Of a stretch of DNA of 47,625 nt, positions 8,969-16,552 are shown in pieces. The notes below the pieces were generated by a model. The model saw only the letters and a program-made list of their open reading frames with translations. It was not told the DNA's origin and did not search any database. The translations under genes and the position numbers were made by a program. Origin of the DNA: an uncultured Clostridia bacterium (GTDB lineage Bacteria > Bacillota > Clostridia > TANB77 > CAG-508); NCBI GenBank assembly GCA_944386685.1, contig CALXCA010000014.1, positions 1 through 47,625 on the forward strand, written 5' to 3'. Within the stretch, counting starts at the first letter, position 1. The number at the start of each line of letters is the position of its first letter.

Positions 8969-8997
8969 ATTATATAATATTTTTTATGTAAAATCAA
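8969..8997 (-). promoter_or_regulatory. Sigma-A type promoter of the kinase/phosphatase operon
   Basis: On the minus strand TTGATT (8997-8992), 17 bases, TATAAT (8974-8969). The -10 box is consensus, the spacer ideal, and the -35 box differs at its last two bases. It is the only good promoter upstream of the phosphatase start at 8910 and probably drives all five genes. Confidence 0.65.
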
Positions 8998-9005
8998 TAT
9001 TTTAA

Positions 9006-9296
9006 AGGGAAATTTAGTTAATTATTACAAAATTGGTTAAAGTTCAGTAGGAAATTTGAATATATTAATAATTGCATAAATTTTTCGACTCAATACGGAA
9101 ATATAAGAATTTCTAAAATAATTTTATGGCACCCTTTCACTTAGTCCTCGCTACGCTCGACGCGAACATTTTCCATAAAATTAATTTAAGAAATTCTAAA
9201 TTTCCTCCAATCGTATTCAAAATTTATTTATTATTAATATATTCAAATTTCCTACTGAACTTTAACCAAAATTGTGATAATTAATTAAATTTCCCT
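9006..9296. repeat. MITE-like palindromic element, copy A
   Basis: The whole gap between the phosphatase operon and the helicase gene is one long imperfect palindrome. Its core (9043-9259) starts TTCAGTAGGAAATTT and ends AAATTTCCTACTGAA. In this copy the pairing also extends ~37 bp outward on both sides. The centre, between two copies of an ATGG/CCAT box, holds about 50 bases much richer in GC (TCCTCGCTACGCTCGACGCG). The same core recurs inverted at 11425-11643. No coding capacity. Transcribed, it would fold into a very long hairpin and could separate the two operons. Confidence 0.75.
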
Positions 9297-9308
9297 AAAG
9301 CTTACTTT

Positions 9309-11189
9309 TTATGCGGTTTTACTTTCTTCTAATTTATCTTGTGATTTAAGTCTTACATAACCTAACTCAACCCATTCATTATAAGCTAAATTTAATCTAA
9401 ATACAACTTTTGGTTTAGCACCTGCCCTGTTTTTATCTACAACACAAGCATAATATCTAACATCTGGATCTTGTGATTTTTCTAAGTCAAAATATTCTCC
9501 ACCAACTTCTTGATGTGAATATTCATATTTCCATAAATCTTCATTATGTATTTGTTTAATCAAGCAAAGTGTATCTAAAACCTCTTTTACTGTTCTACAA
9601 ACAGCTAAGTCATTAATATCCATATTTAAAGGTGATGTACTATTTTCTGATAATTGTAAAGATGAACCTATATATATCTTTAAATTTTGAGCTAAATTTG
9701 ACAAAATTGTTGCAGTTTTCTTTAATTCGTCAGCATTACCTATATTTTCTGTATCTGTTTTTAATGTATCATAAAACATATATTCAATCTTTTCTTTATA
9801 ATAATAATTTAATATAATTTTTTCCAATTCATCATTTGTGTGATCTGTAATATTAACAAAAAATATTTGATTTTCAGTTTGTTTTTCTATCCAATTTGTA
9901 ATTTTTATTACTGTTTTAAATTCTGTTGAACATTTTAATAATCTTTGCGAAAAATTTCTTAATGTCTCGTTTTCTCTTCTTTTTATATATCCATCTTCAT
10001 CTACTTCAACATCAGCATTTTTGTCTGGTCTATACTTGAATTCCAAAATATCTCCTTCAGATTTTACAATTTTATATCCATGTAATTTTTGAATATTAGG
10101 ATTATTTATAACTGTTGTAATTAAACACAATTTCATTTTTTCTTCAGACATCTCGTTTGAAACAATTAATACTTTTTTTCCATGTATATAAGATAAATGT
10201 GCAGCCAAATTAATTGTAAACCTACTTTTACCTGAGTTTGAAGGCATTGAGTATGACATTGTTTCTCCTTTTCTTATGCCTTTAAAAACACTAGTTAATA
10301 TTGGAAATGGTAAACTTAAACCTGTTGTTAAATCATTTTCACCTTGCATAATTAATTCTGTTGTTCCTAAACTTAGAATTGATCTTCTAAATTTTTCTGT
10401 TGCATTAATTTGGTCTATTGCATCTTTTACTTCTTGTATTGTCATTATATCATATAACTCATAATTTACTATTTCCACAATCCTTTGTTGTGATTCTTTA
10501 ATAGGATTCATAGAATATCCTTTTCTTATCTCAAACAGTTTTCTTAAATCTACATATACTTTTTCAAAATCTTGTTTACTAAATCTACCAATTTCTAATA
10601 ATTCTTTCTTTTTCTTAAAAATTTCGTAACTTTCCTTTGCATAATTAAAATTATCTTTAGCTACTTGTGGTGCATAAGCTTCACCTTCTGTAAACAAGAT
10701 ACTTTTATATATATTTAACATTAATCTACTTTCAAAAAAGCAGTCTTGATATTCAATATAAAATCTTGAAATAGCTCTTGGGTTTGCAATTAATAGGCTA
10801 ATATAAGTTTCTTCTAATTGTCTATTTGATATTAATTCTGGATATATAATATCTTCTTCTTTTTGTGCATCAGCTTCCATTTTAGCAACTATTTCTTCTA
10901 TTTCATCTTCTTCTGATGGTGGCTTTTCTTGCTTTTCTTTTTCTTCTCTTGCTGTCATTTCTTCTAATGAAGATTTTTTTACAATTCCTGTATTCATAGC
11001 AGGAGTTTTCTTAAAAGTGTCAGCACCTGTACTAACTTTTTTTAGTAGTTCTAACATCTCTTTAAGTTTTCCTTCTTCAACAAGTTTTCTAATCTTTTTT
11101 AAGTCTTTTTCATTATCATCTGTAACTTCAATCATATCTATTAATTTTTGTATTCTTGCTATTTTTTCTTTGTCCATATAAAACTTCAT
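9309..11189 (-). CDS. DnaB-like replicative helicase family protein
   Basis: 626 residues. An acidic, Lys/Glu-rich N-terminal region (to ~110) is followed by a DnaB N-terminal-like helical part (LEETYISLLIANPRAISRF) and a RecA-type ATPase core. The core shows the Walker A loop PSNSGKS near residue 313, an H1a-like VLIVSNEMSEEKM and a GSSLQLSE segment. DnaB-type helicases unwind DNA at forks as hexamers. The core lacks a clear Walker B DD pair and carries insertions, so it is a divergent member, perhaps of a phage- or element-derived group rather than the chromosomal DnaB. It stands alone between two inverted palindromic elements. The start may be the internal ATG four codons later (MDKEKIAR). 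Confidence 0.6.
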   Translation of the reverse strand: MKFYMDKEKIARIQKLIDMIEVTDDNEKDLKKIRKLVEEGKLKEMLELLKKVSTGADTFKKTPAMNTGIVKKSSLEEMTAREEKEKQEKPPSEEDEIEEIVAKMEADAQKEEDIIYPELISNRQLEETYISLLIANPRAISRFYIEYQDCFFESRLMLNIYKSILFTEGEAYAPQVAKDNFNYAKESYEIFKKKKELLEIGRFSKQDFEKVYVDLRKLFEIRKGYSMNPIKESQQRIVEIVNYELYDIMTIQEVKDAIDQINATEKFRRSILSLGTTELIMQGENDLTTGLSLPFPILTSVFKGIRKGETMSYSMPSNSGKSRFTINLAAHLSYIHGKKVLIVSNEMSEEKMKLCLITTVINNPNIQKLHGYKIVKSEGDILEFKYRPDKNADVEVDEDGYIKRRENETLRNFSQRLLKCSTEFKTVIKITNWIEKQTENQIFFVNITDHTNDELEKIILNYYYKEKIEYMFYDTLKTDTENIGNADELKKTATILSNLAQNLKIYIGSSLQLSENSTSPLNMDINDLAVCRTVKEVLDTLCLIKQIHNEDLWKYEYSHQEVGGEYFDLEKSQDPDVRYYACVVDKNRAGAKPKVVFRLNLAYNEWVELGYVRLKSQDKLEESKTA

Positions 11190-11424
11190 TCCTTTCTAAG
11201 GCTCACATAGTTATGAAAAAATCTTTGTGGAAATTTTATATAATTACTGGCCCTTTTATATTTTTCTTTTGAAAATAAAATTTTAAATGATATTTTTTGC
11301 TTTTATTTTGTATTATTATACAAAATGTTTCATAAAGCTCCCTATTTTAAGTATACACATATTAAAATTAAATTTCAAGATTTTTTTACTATTTTATTTT
11401 AGTAAATGTTACCGTTCGTTACAG
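11190..11424. other. AT-rich gap upstream of the helicase gene
   Basis: With the palindrome at 11425-11643 this makes a 460-bp gap without genes. A TATAAT-like box near 11325-11335 on the minus strand could be a -10 element for the helicase gene, but no convincing -35 box stands at the right distance. Confidence 0.3.
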
Positions 11425-11643
11425 TTCAGTAGGAAATTTTTATATATTAATAATTGCATAAATTTTGAATACGATTGGAGGAAATTTAGAATTTCTTAAA
11501 TTAATTTTATGGAAAATGTTCGCGTCGAGCGCCAGCGAGGACTAAGTGAAAGGGTGCCATAAAATTATTTTAGAAATTCTTATATTTCCGCATTGAGTCG
11601 AAAAATTTATGCAATTATTAATATATAAAAATTTCCTACTGAA
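11425..11643. repeat. MITE-like palindromic element, copy B (inverted)
   Basis: Same core as the element at 9043-9259 but in the opposite orientation: TTCAGTAGGAAATTT at one end, AAATTTCCTACTGAA at the other, and the GC-richer centre (GTTCGCGTCGAGCG ... AGCGAGGACTAAGTG) on the other strand. The internal asymmetry of the two arms is the same in both copies, so they descend from one element rather than being chance hairpins. It ends 7 bp from the dprA stop codon. Confidence 0.75.
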
Positions 11644-11649
11644 TAGTAA

Positions 11650-12567
11650 CTAGTAAATAATGTCTTTTACACTGGTTACAATTGTAGCTCCATCATAAAT
11701 TAATTTGTTTGTTCCAACACTTTGTGGACTATTAATATTTCCCGGAATGGCATAAACCTCTTTTCCTTGCTCTAGAGCAATATTTGCAGTTATAATTGCT
11801 CCACTTTTTTCTCCTGCTTCTACAACTAAAACACCATCAGATAACCCACTAATTATTCTATTTCTTTCTGGAAAATGTTCTTTTAATGGTTTTGTTCCAT
11901 TAGGATATTCAGAAATAATACATCCTCCTGTTTTTAAAATCCATTTTGCTAGTTCCCTATTTTGTGTTGGATATAATTTATCAATTCCACATCCTAAAAC
12001 TGCAATTGTATTACCTATTTTTATTTCTTTTTTATTAATAGACTTTTTATATCTTGTTAGTTTTTCTTTTACATATTTTGTTGATATTTTGTTATGAATT
12101 AACCTATAATTCTTTTTTAAGTTTTGTTCTGATATTTGCTTTTTTATATTTGTAGAATCCTTTTTTAATTTTTTACTTAAACGTTGGATTTGAATTTGAC
12201 TAATATTTTCTTCTATTTTTTTATTGAATAATTGATTTTTATTTTTCTTGACAGAGTCTTTTGAATTAAGCTTGTTTAAGCTTTCTTGAATTAAAATTTG
12301 TACATTTCCACAATGTGCATATGTATCTATTCCTAAAGCTAGTCCACTTATTATTTGGAGACCTCTTAATGATAATTTTTGCGAAAAGTCTAATGCAACT
12401 TTTTTTCCATATTCTGTACAATTTCTTGTACCAACAATTGCAATGCCTTTTTGATTTAAAATTTTCTTATTACCTAGAACATATAACTTTTGTGGCGGAT
12501 TGTAAATATCTCTTAATTTCTGTGGATATTCATTTGAACTAATTAAAATTTCTTCAATTTTCAGAAT
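11650..12567 (-). CDS. dprA: DNA processing protein DprA, unusual start codon and insertion
   Basis: DprA binds incoming single-stranded DNA and loads RecA. This open frame of 305 codons has the family landmarks: AIVGTRNCTEYG, SGLALGIDTYAH, TIAVLGCGIDKLYP, ISEYPNGT, FPERNRIISGLSDG, VVEAGEKSGA, PGNINSPQSVGTNKLI. No ATG, GTG or TTG occurs in frame. An AAGGAGG site stands 7 bases before ATT (12567), the probable start; the adjacent CTG is the alternative. Between TYAH (residue 85) and TIAVLG (about 187) there are ~100 residues where the family usually has ~9; the extra is Lys/Asn/Gln-rich and helical. There is no N-terminal SAM-like or C-terminal winged-helix domain. folD lies upstream on the same strand. 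Confidence 0.85.
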   Translation of the reverse strand: MLKIEEILISSNEYPQKLRDIYNPPQKLYVLGNKKILNQKGIAIVGTRNCTEYGKKVALDFSQKLSLRGLQIISGLALGIDTYAHCGNVQILIQESLNKLNSKDSVKKNKNQLFNKKIEENISQIQIQRLSKKLKKDSTNIKKQISEQNLKKNYRLIHNKISTKYVKEKLTRYKKSINKKEIKIGNTIAVLGCGIDKLYPTQNRELAKWILKTGGCIISEYPNGTKPLKEHFPERNRIISGLSDGVLVVEAGEKSGAIITANIALEQGKEVYAIPGNINSPQSVGTNKLIYDGATIVTSVKDIIY

Positions 12568-12690
12568 TTATCTACCTCCTTGTATAATAGTGTTAAGTTA
12601 AGAAAAAATAATTTAACATTTATTTTCTTCTATTAGTTTTTCATAACTCATAATCTAATATTTTATTTTCTGTATTTTAATTACATATAT

Positions 12691-12726
12691 ATTTGCCATT
12701 TTACATTTTGATATAAAATAGCAAAT
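12691..12726. terminator. Stem-loop downstream of folD
   Basis: ATTTGCCATTTTA (12691-12703) and TAAAATAGCAAAT (12714-12726) pair with one C/A mismatch around a 10-base loop, 12 bp after the folD stop. It probably ends the folD transcript and stabilises its 3' end. The T-run after it on the minus strand is poor. Confidence 0.45.
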
Positions 12727-12737
12727 AATATAATTTT

Positions 12738-13592
12738 TTAATCATTAATTTCTAAATTTTTAGTAGCTTTTAAAACATTATTCATTAACATAGCAATAGT
12801 CATTGGTCCAACTCCACCTGGAACAGGTGTTATGAAACTAGCTTTTTTCTCAACATTTTCAAAATCAACATCACCTGTTAATTTTCCATTTTCATCTCTA
12901 TTTATTCCAACATCAATAACTATAGCATCTTTTTTGACCATATCTTCTGTTATAAATTTTGATTTTCCTATTGCAACAATTAAAATGTCTGCTTTTTTTG
13001 TATGTTCTTTTAATTCTTTTGTTTTTGAATGGCAAATTGTAACAGTTGCATTTTTATTTAAGCAACATTGAATTAATGGCTTTCCGACAATATTACTTCT
13101 TCCAATAATCGTTACATTTTTCCCTGTTAAATCTATATTATAAGCTTCAAACATTTTCATTATGCCATATGGTGTACATGAGACAAATGTATCTTGATTT
13201 AAAACTAGTTTTCCAACATTTACAGGATTAAAGCCATCAACATCTTTTTCTGGTAAAATTTTTCTAAATGCTTCATTTATATCTAATTGTTCTGGAATTG
13301 GACTCTGTAGTAATATCCCATGAATAGTATTGTCTTTATTTAATTTTTCAATTAAGTTAATTAATTCTTTTTGAGTAATATTTTCATCTAATAAATATTC
13401 TTCAAATTTTATTCCTATTTCTTCACATGCTTTACTTTTATTTTTTACATAGATTTGTGATGGTTTGTCATTTCCTACTAAAATAACTGCCAACTTTGGC
13501 TCAATTCCTCTTTCTTTTAGTTCTTCACATTTTATTTTTAGGTTTTCTCTAATTTCTTTTGCTAATTTTTTTCCATCTATAATAACAGACAT
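12738..13592 (-). CDS. folD: Bifunctional methylene-THF dehydrogenase / cyclohydrolase FolD
   Basis: 284 residues, the normal length. FolD interconverts 5,10-methylene- and 10-formyl-tetrahydrofolate in the cytoplasm, using NADP+, for purine and formyl-Met synthesis. Family marks are present: SQIYVKNKSKACEEIGI with the catalytic Tyr/Lys, the HGILLQSPIPE substrate loop, DVDGFNP, the Rossmann motif GRSNIVGKP, and PVPGGVGPMT near the C-terminus. The gene looks intact and is a chromosomal housekeeping gene, so it marks the host side of the junction with the prophage. Confidence 0.97.
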   Translation of the reverse strand: MSVIIDGKKLAKEIRENLKIKCEELKERGIEPKLAVILVGNDKPSQIYVKNKSKACEEIGIKFEEYLLDENITQKELINLIEKLNKDNTIHGILLQSPIPEQLDINEAFRKILPEKDVDGFNPVNVGKLVLNQDTFVSCTPYGIMKMFEAYNIDLTGKNVTIIGRSNIVGKPLIQCCLNKNATVTICHSKTKELKEHTKKADILIVAIGKSKFITEDMVKKDAIVIDVGINRDENGKLTGDVDFENVEKKASFITPVPGGVGPMTIAMLMNNVLKATKNLEIND

Positions 13593-13834
13593 TTATTAAT
13601 CTCCTATTTTTTATAATTTATTTACTATTTTGTTGTAAAAACTAATAATTTAAGTCATCTGATATTTTATATTCTATATCTTCCATGTATTGTTACTTTT
13701 TATTTTTTCATATTTTATCATATCATATTTTAATTTACAATACTTTAAAATTAGGCTTCTAAACGAATATTTTTATTTTCTCTTATTTTAATATATTATA
13801 ATTTATTTTTTTATAACTTATATATGGTAGACAA

Positions 13835-13855
13835 ATCGTTGACATTGTCAACGAT
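13835..13855. repeat. Perfect 21-bp palindrome
   Basis: ATCGTTGACA, one T, TGTCAACGAT. It overlaps the stop codon of the 54-aa gene at 13848. GC content is higher than in the flanks. It could be an operator, a hairpin 3' end for the small gene, or a remnant of a recombination site near the prophage end. There is no T-run on the minus strand for a classical terminator. Confidence 0.6.
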
Positions 13856-14012
13856 CTTCCCAATTAAACCCTTTTATAATTCCTTTACTATAAATCATTA
13901 GTACATATTTTTTTAATATTTTTAATATAATTCTTTCTCTAAAATTTAGTTCTTGTTTTAGTTCTTCTAAAATTAATTTTTCAGAGTTCCTCATACTATT
14001 TTTATATAGCAT
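13848..14012 (-). CDS. Small basic protein, 54 aa
   Basis: Starts at an ATG at 14012 preceded by GAGGAGGCG, a strong ribosome binding site. The product (MLYKNSMRNSEKLIL ... IIKGFNWEDR) is helical and rich in Lys, Leu and Ile, with no recognised family or signal peptide. Its stop codon lies inside the 21-bp palindrome. It lies in the transition between host and prophage, so ownership is unclear. Confidence 0.45.
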   Translation of the reverse strand: MLYKNSMRNSEKLILEELKQELNFRERIILKILKKYVLMIYSKGIIKGFNWEDR

Positions 14013-14095
14013 TTTTTCGCCTCCTCATATTTTAGAGATTTCCTTCTTATATTAACATTTTTTTACATCTAAAATAACTATCTTTTAGTATAGTG

Positions 14096-14290
14096 TTACT
14101 TTAAATCTTGAATTAATTTACTTATATAATTATCAGCTTTATCTATTCTCATTGCTCTTATGTCTTTTTCTTTTCTTTCAATATAATCTTGCATTTCTTC
14201 ATATTTTCCTTTTGATGCATAATTTTTTATTTTTTTTAATATTGATAAAATTTCTTTTCTTAATTCTTCCATATAAATCACCATAAACAT
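14096..14290 (-). CDS. Small helical protein, about 58-64 aa
   Basis: Charged helical protein (MEELRKEILSILKKI ... YISKLIQDLK) of unknown function. The better start is probably the internal ATG at 14272, since the first six residues (MFMVIY) look like leader sequence; no strong ribosome binding site is seen for either. It is divergent from the HTH gene at 14427 and shares a 136-bp intergenic region with it, which would hold both promoters. Confidence 0.4.
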   Translation of the reverse strand: MFMVIYMEELRKEILSILKKIKNYASKGKYEEMQDYIERKEKDIRAMRIDKADNYISKLIQDLK

Positions 14291-14426
14291 TATACAGCCT
14301 TTTACCTAATTTGTAAAATAGTTATTCCTTATATCAGTCTGCTAAATTGTAGTTATCTCATGGTGTAGTTAAAATTTATTATAGTTTCTTTTAGAATATC
14401 TATATTAGAAAGAGAGGTAATAAATT

Positions 14427-14660
14427 ATGGTGTATTTAAGAGTAAATGAATTACTAAAAGAAAAGAACAGGTCTAAATATTGGCTTGTAAAAAATATGGA
14501 AAGTGGTTATCAATCCCTTAGCCATTTAATTAATAATGAAACTGTAAGTATTCATTTTTCTACACTTGACAAATTATGTGAATTGTTTGATTGTGAACCT
14601 GGAGATATTATTGTTAGAAGTAAATCATTAGATATAAATAAAGAAGGAATAACTAAATGA
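14427..14660 (+). CDS. Small XRE-type HTH regulator
   Basis: 77 residues. A compact Cro/CI-like helix-turn-helix: NELLKEKNRSKYWLVKNM, then SLSHLINNETVSIHFSTLDKLCELFDCEPGDII, the usual XRE ending. It lacks a separate dimerisation domain. GAGAGG precedes the ATG. It overlaps the following MutS-like gene by 4 bp (ATGA), so the pair is translated together. It may be a prophage repressor or control the neighbouring MutS-like gene; it is the only repressor-like gene in view. Confidence 0.85.
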   Translation: MVYLRVNELLKEKNRSKYWLVKNMESGYQSLSHLINNETVSIHFSTLDKLCELFDCEPGDIIVRSKSLDINKEGITK

Positions 14661-15055
14661 GCAAATTATTAAAACAATATGAAGAATTAAAAAAGCAAGA
14701 TTCAAATACTATTTATTTATTTCATGTAGGTATATTTTATAATATACTTAATGAGGATGCCAAAATTGTAAATGAAAAATTAGGATTGAAAATAACAGAT
14801 TTAGGACCACAAATCTATAAATGTGGATTCCCAATATCTCAAATAGAAAAGTATTCTTCTCTATTAAAAAAGAATAATTTAAAATATAAAATAATAGACA
14901 ATTCACAAATAAAAAATACTAATGATTACTTAAATAATATAGAAATAAAAAAGATATTAAAAAGTATTATTGAAATTGATTTTAATAACATAACATTTCA
15001 ACAATCTTTTAACTTGTTATTAAATATTCAAAAAAAACTAAAAAATATTCTATAA
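14657..15055 (+). CDS. Stand-alone MutS domain-I-like protein, candidate DGR accessory
   Basis: 132 residues. The first ~80 match the pattern of MutS domain I (mismatch recognition): LLKQYEELKKQ, then IYLFHVGIFYNILNEDAKI (MutS has FFRLGDFYExFFEDA), KCGFPISQIEKY (MutS MCGVP.H....Y) and LLKKNNLKYKII (MutS LxxxGYKVAI). The mismatch-probing Phe-x-Glu is not conserved, and no ATPase or other MutS domain follows; the last 45 residues are a Lys/Asn-rich helix. From memory, small MutS-like genes have been listed as accessory genes in surveys of diversity-generating retroelements, and a DGR lies 3 kb away. Role in template copying or mismatch handling is inference. Confidence 0.7.
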   Translation: MSKLLKQYEELKKQDSNTIYLFHVGIFYNILNEDAKIVNEKLGLKITDLGPQIYKCGFPISQIEKYSSLLKKNNLKYKIIDNSQIKNTNDYLNNIEIKKILKSIIEIDFNNITFQQSFNLLLNIQKKLKNIL

Positions 15056-15069
15056 AGAAACTGGACCTT

Positions 15070-15102
15070 CTTATTAATAGTTCTTATAATCATATTAATA
15101 AG
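15070..15102 (+). promoter_or_regulatory. Hairpin touching the ribosome binding site of the 68-aa gene
   Basis: CTTATTAAT (15070-15078) and ATTAATAAG (15094-15102) form a perfect 9-bp stem with a 15-base loop. The 3' arm runs into AGGGGG, the ribosome binding site, and GGGGG is followed by TTTTT. It can be read either as a terminator of the HTH-MutS pair or as a leader structure controlling translation of the 68-aa gene. Confidence 0.45.
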
Positions 15103-15113
15103 GGGGTTTTTAT

Positions 15114-15320
15114 ATGGAGAAAATTTTAAAACAAATAGAATTATCTGGTTTTGAGATAAGTTTAACAATTGACAAAAAAGGAGCAATTATTAAAAAGAAA
15201 GAAAACAATCGTATATTAGGTTTTATTTATAATAACGATAACATTATAACCTTTTATAGTAAATACAATCCTATCCTTGTTAAAGGATCAGAATTAATAC
15301 CTTATTTAAAATGTTTATAA
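15114..15320 (+). CDS. Unknown 68-aa protein
   Basis: Good ribosome binding site (AGGGGG). The protein (MEKILKQIELSGFEI ... GSELIPYLKCL) appears to alternate short strands and helices, with no family recognised. It is downstream of the MutS-like gene on the same strand and ends in a shared terminator with the endolysin on the other strand. Possibly belongs to the same small operon. Confidence 0.6.
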   Translation: MEKILKQIELSGFEISLTIDKKGAIIKKKENNRILGFIYNNDNIITFYSKYNPILVKGSELIPYLKCL

Positions 15321-15324
15321 TATA

Positions 15325-15354
15325 GGAAGTGCCATTTGGCACTTCCCCCTTTTT
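15325..15354 (+). terminator. Terminator between convergent genes
   Basis: GGAAGTGCC, loop ATTT, GGCACTTCC, a perfect 9-bp stem, followed on the plus strand by CCCCTTTTT. It ends the plus-strand HTH/MutS-like/68-aa transcript. On the minus strand the same hairpin lies just after the endolysin stop and may also mark the end of the late operon. Confidence 0.8.
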
Positions 15355-16552
15355 AGTATTTTTTTACTAATTTACAATATTTTAAGCATACCCATCCACT
15401 AGGTGTTCTTGCCCAATCTCCTTTTATTTCGTAAGTATCAAACCTAGTTCCATTTGTATATGCTTTTTTTATTCCATAATTAGTTCCTGGACCACTTCTT
15501 ACATTTAATCCTTTTGAAGTATTTACAACATATAAACCTAATACATAATTAGAATTGCTAACAGTATTAGTATTGGTATTACTAGTAGATCCATAACCTA
15601 CTAAATCTTTTGTATATACCCATGAATATAATTCTCTTAATAATACTTTTCCATCTCCAACTTGCATAATGGTATAATTTCTATTTTTATAGCAATCTGG
15701 TATTTTCTGTCCAGTTGCATAATTTGTAGCAGTAGATGATAATGTCACTGTACTTCCTACTGCAATATTAGGTGCTGAATTACCTGTATTATTTGCTTGT
15801 GAACTTGAACTACCTACTATACAAGAATCATTTACCCAACCTAAATTTCCATTATTTAATAAATATGGATTTCTTGCACCAGATATAATTCTAGTAATCA
15901 TTCCAGATTTAACTGCTGGTGTTAATTTCTTTGTAGATGATGAAGATGTGTATACACCATTTATAGTAACTGTATCTCCAATATTTCTTCCTGTATTATT
16001 TGTATTATTATCAACAACTATATTAGGTGTTCCTTGTGCTGTATCTCCTGTTAATTCTCTATATTCTTCTCTAATCATATTGTAAAATCTTTCAAGTCCC
16101 ATATCTAATGTTCTATGAGGGCAATATTTTCCACTTCTATTTTGATGAGTTCCAATTGTATGTCTAGCATCTGTTATATTATTTAAATTCCATCCATATT
16201 GTTTCATCAAATAAGCAATTCTTTCTGCTGCATTTCTTTCTGCTTTATTAAATCTATCTCCACCAGATTTTGAATAACAAATTTCTATACCTATTGTTTT
16301 CATATTTCCAAAACCATGACCATCTCCTGCATGCCATGCATTACGATTATGTTCTATTCCTTGAACTACTCTATAATCATCAACTGCTTCATGAAAAGAT
16401 ACTTGATTATTATTATTCATCATATATGAAATTTCTGACATAGCTGATGCATCATTTGCTGTATTATGAATAGTTATACCTTGTGGTGTCATTCCATAAG
16501 GACATTTTATACTATATTTATTTGAAGGCATTGTTACTTTTGTTACTAACAT
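15353..16552 (-). CDS. Endolysin: N-acetylmuramoyl-L-alanine amidase with SH3 domains
   Basis: 399 residues. Residues ~10-160 are an Amidase_2/PGRP domain that cuts the bond between MurNAc and the stem peptide: GITIHNTA (zinc His29), AWHAGDGHG, IGIEICYS, ARHTIGTHQ and SGKYCPHRTL supply zinc and catalytic residues. Two SH3-like parts follow: one at about 180-310, and a typical bacterial SH3 at the end (KGLNVRSGPGTNYGIKKAY ... KGDWARTPSGWVCL) that should bind the cell wall. Ser/Thr/Asn-rich linkers separate them. There is no signal peptide, so release depends on the holin. The ATG shares a base with the stop of the upstream 49-aa gene (TAATG). Confidence 0.93.
   Translation of the reverse strand: MLVTKVTMPSNKYSIKCPYGMTPQGITIHNTANDASAMSEISYMMNNNNQVSFHEAVDDYRVVQGIEHNRNAWHAGDGHGFGNMKTIGIEICYSKSGGDRFNKAERNAAERIAYLMKQYGWNLNNITDARHTIGTHQNRSGKYCPHRTLDMGLERFYNMIREEYRELTGDTAQGTPNIVVDNNTNNTGRNIGDTVTINGVYTSSSSTKKLTPAVKSGMITRIISGARNPYLLNNGNLGWVNDSCIVGSSSSQANNTGNSAPNIAVGSTVTLSSTATNYATGQKIPDCYKNRNYTIMQVGDGKVLLRELYSWVYTKDLVGYGSTSNTNTNTVSNSNYVLGLYVVNTSKGLNVRSGPGTNYGIKKAYTNGTRFDTYEIKGDWARTPSGWVCLKYCKLVKKY

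Noticed and set aside
9120..9190. CRISPR-type repeat or tracr-like RNA in the GC-rich core of the palindromic element
   Set aside because: No repeated units with spacers; only one core per element, flanked by long inverted arms.
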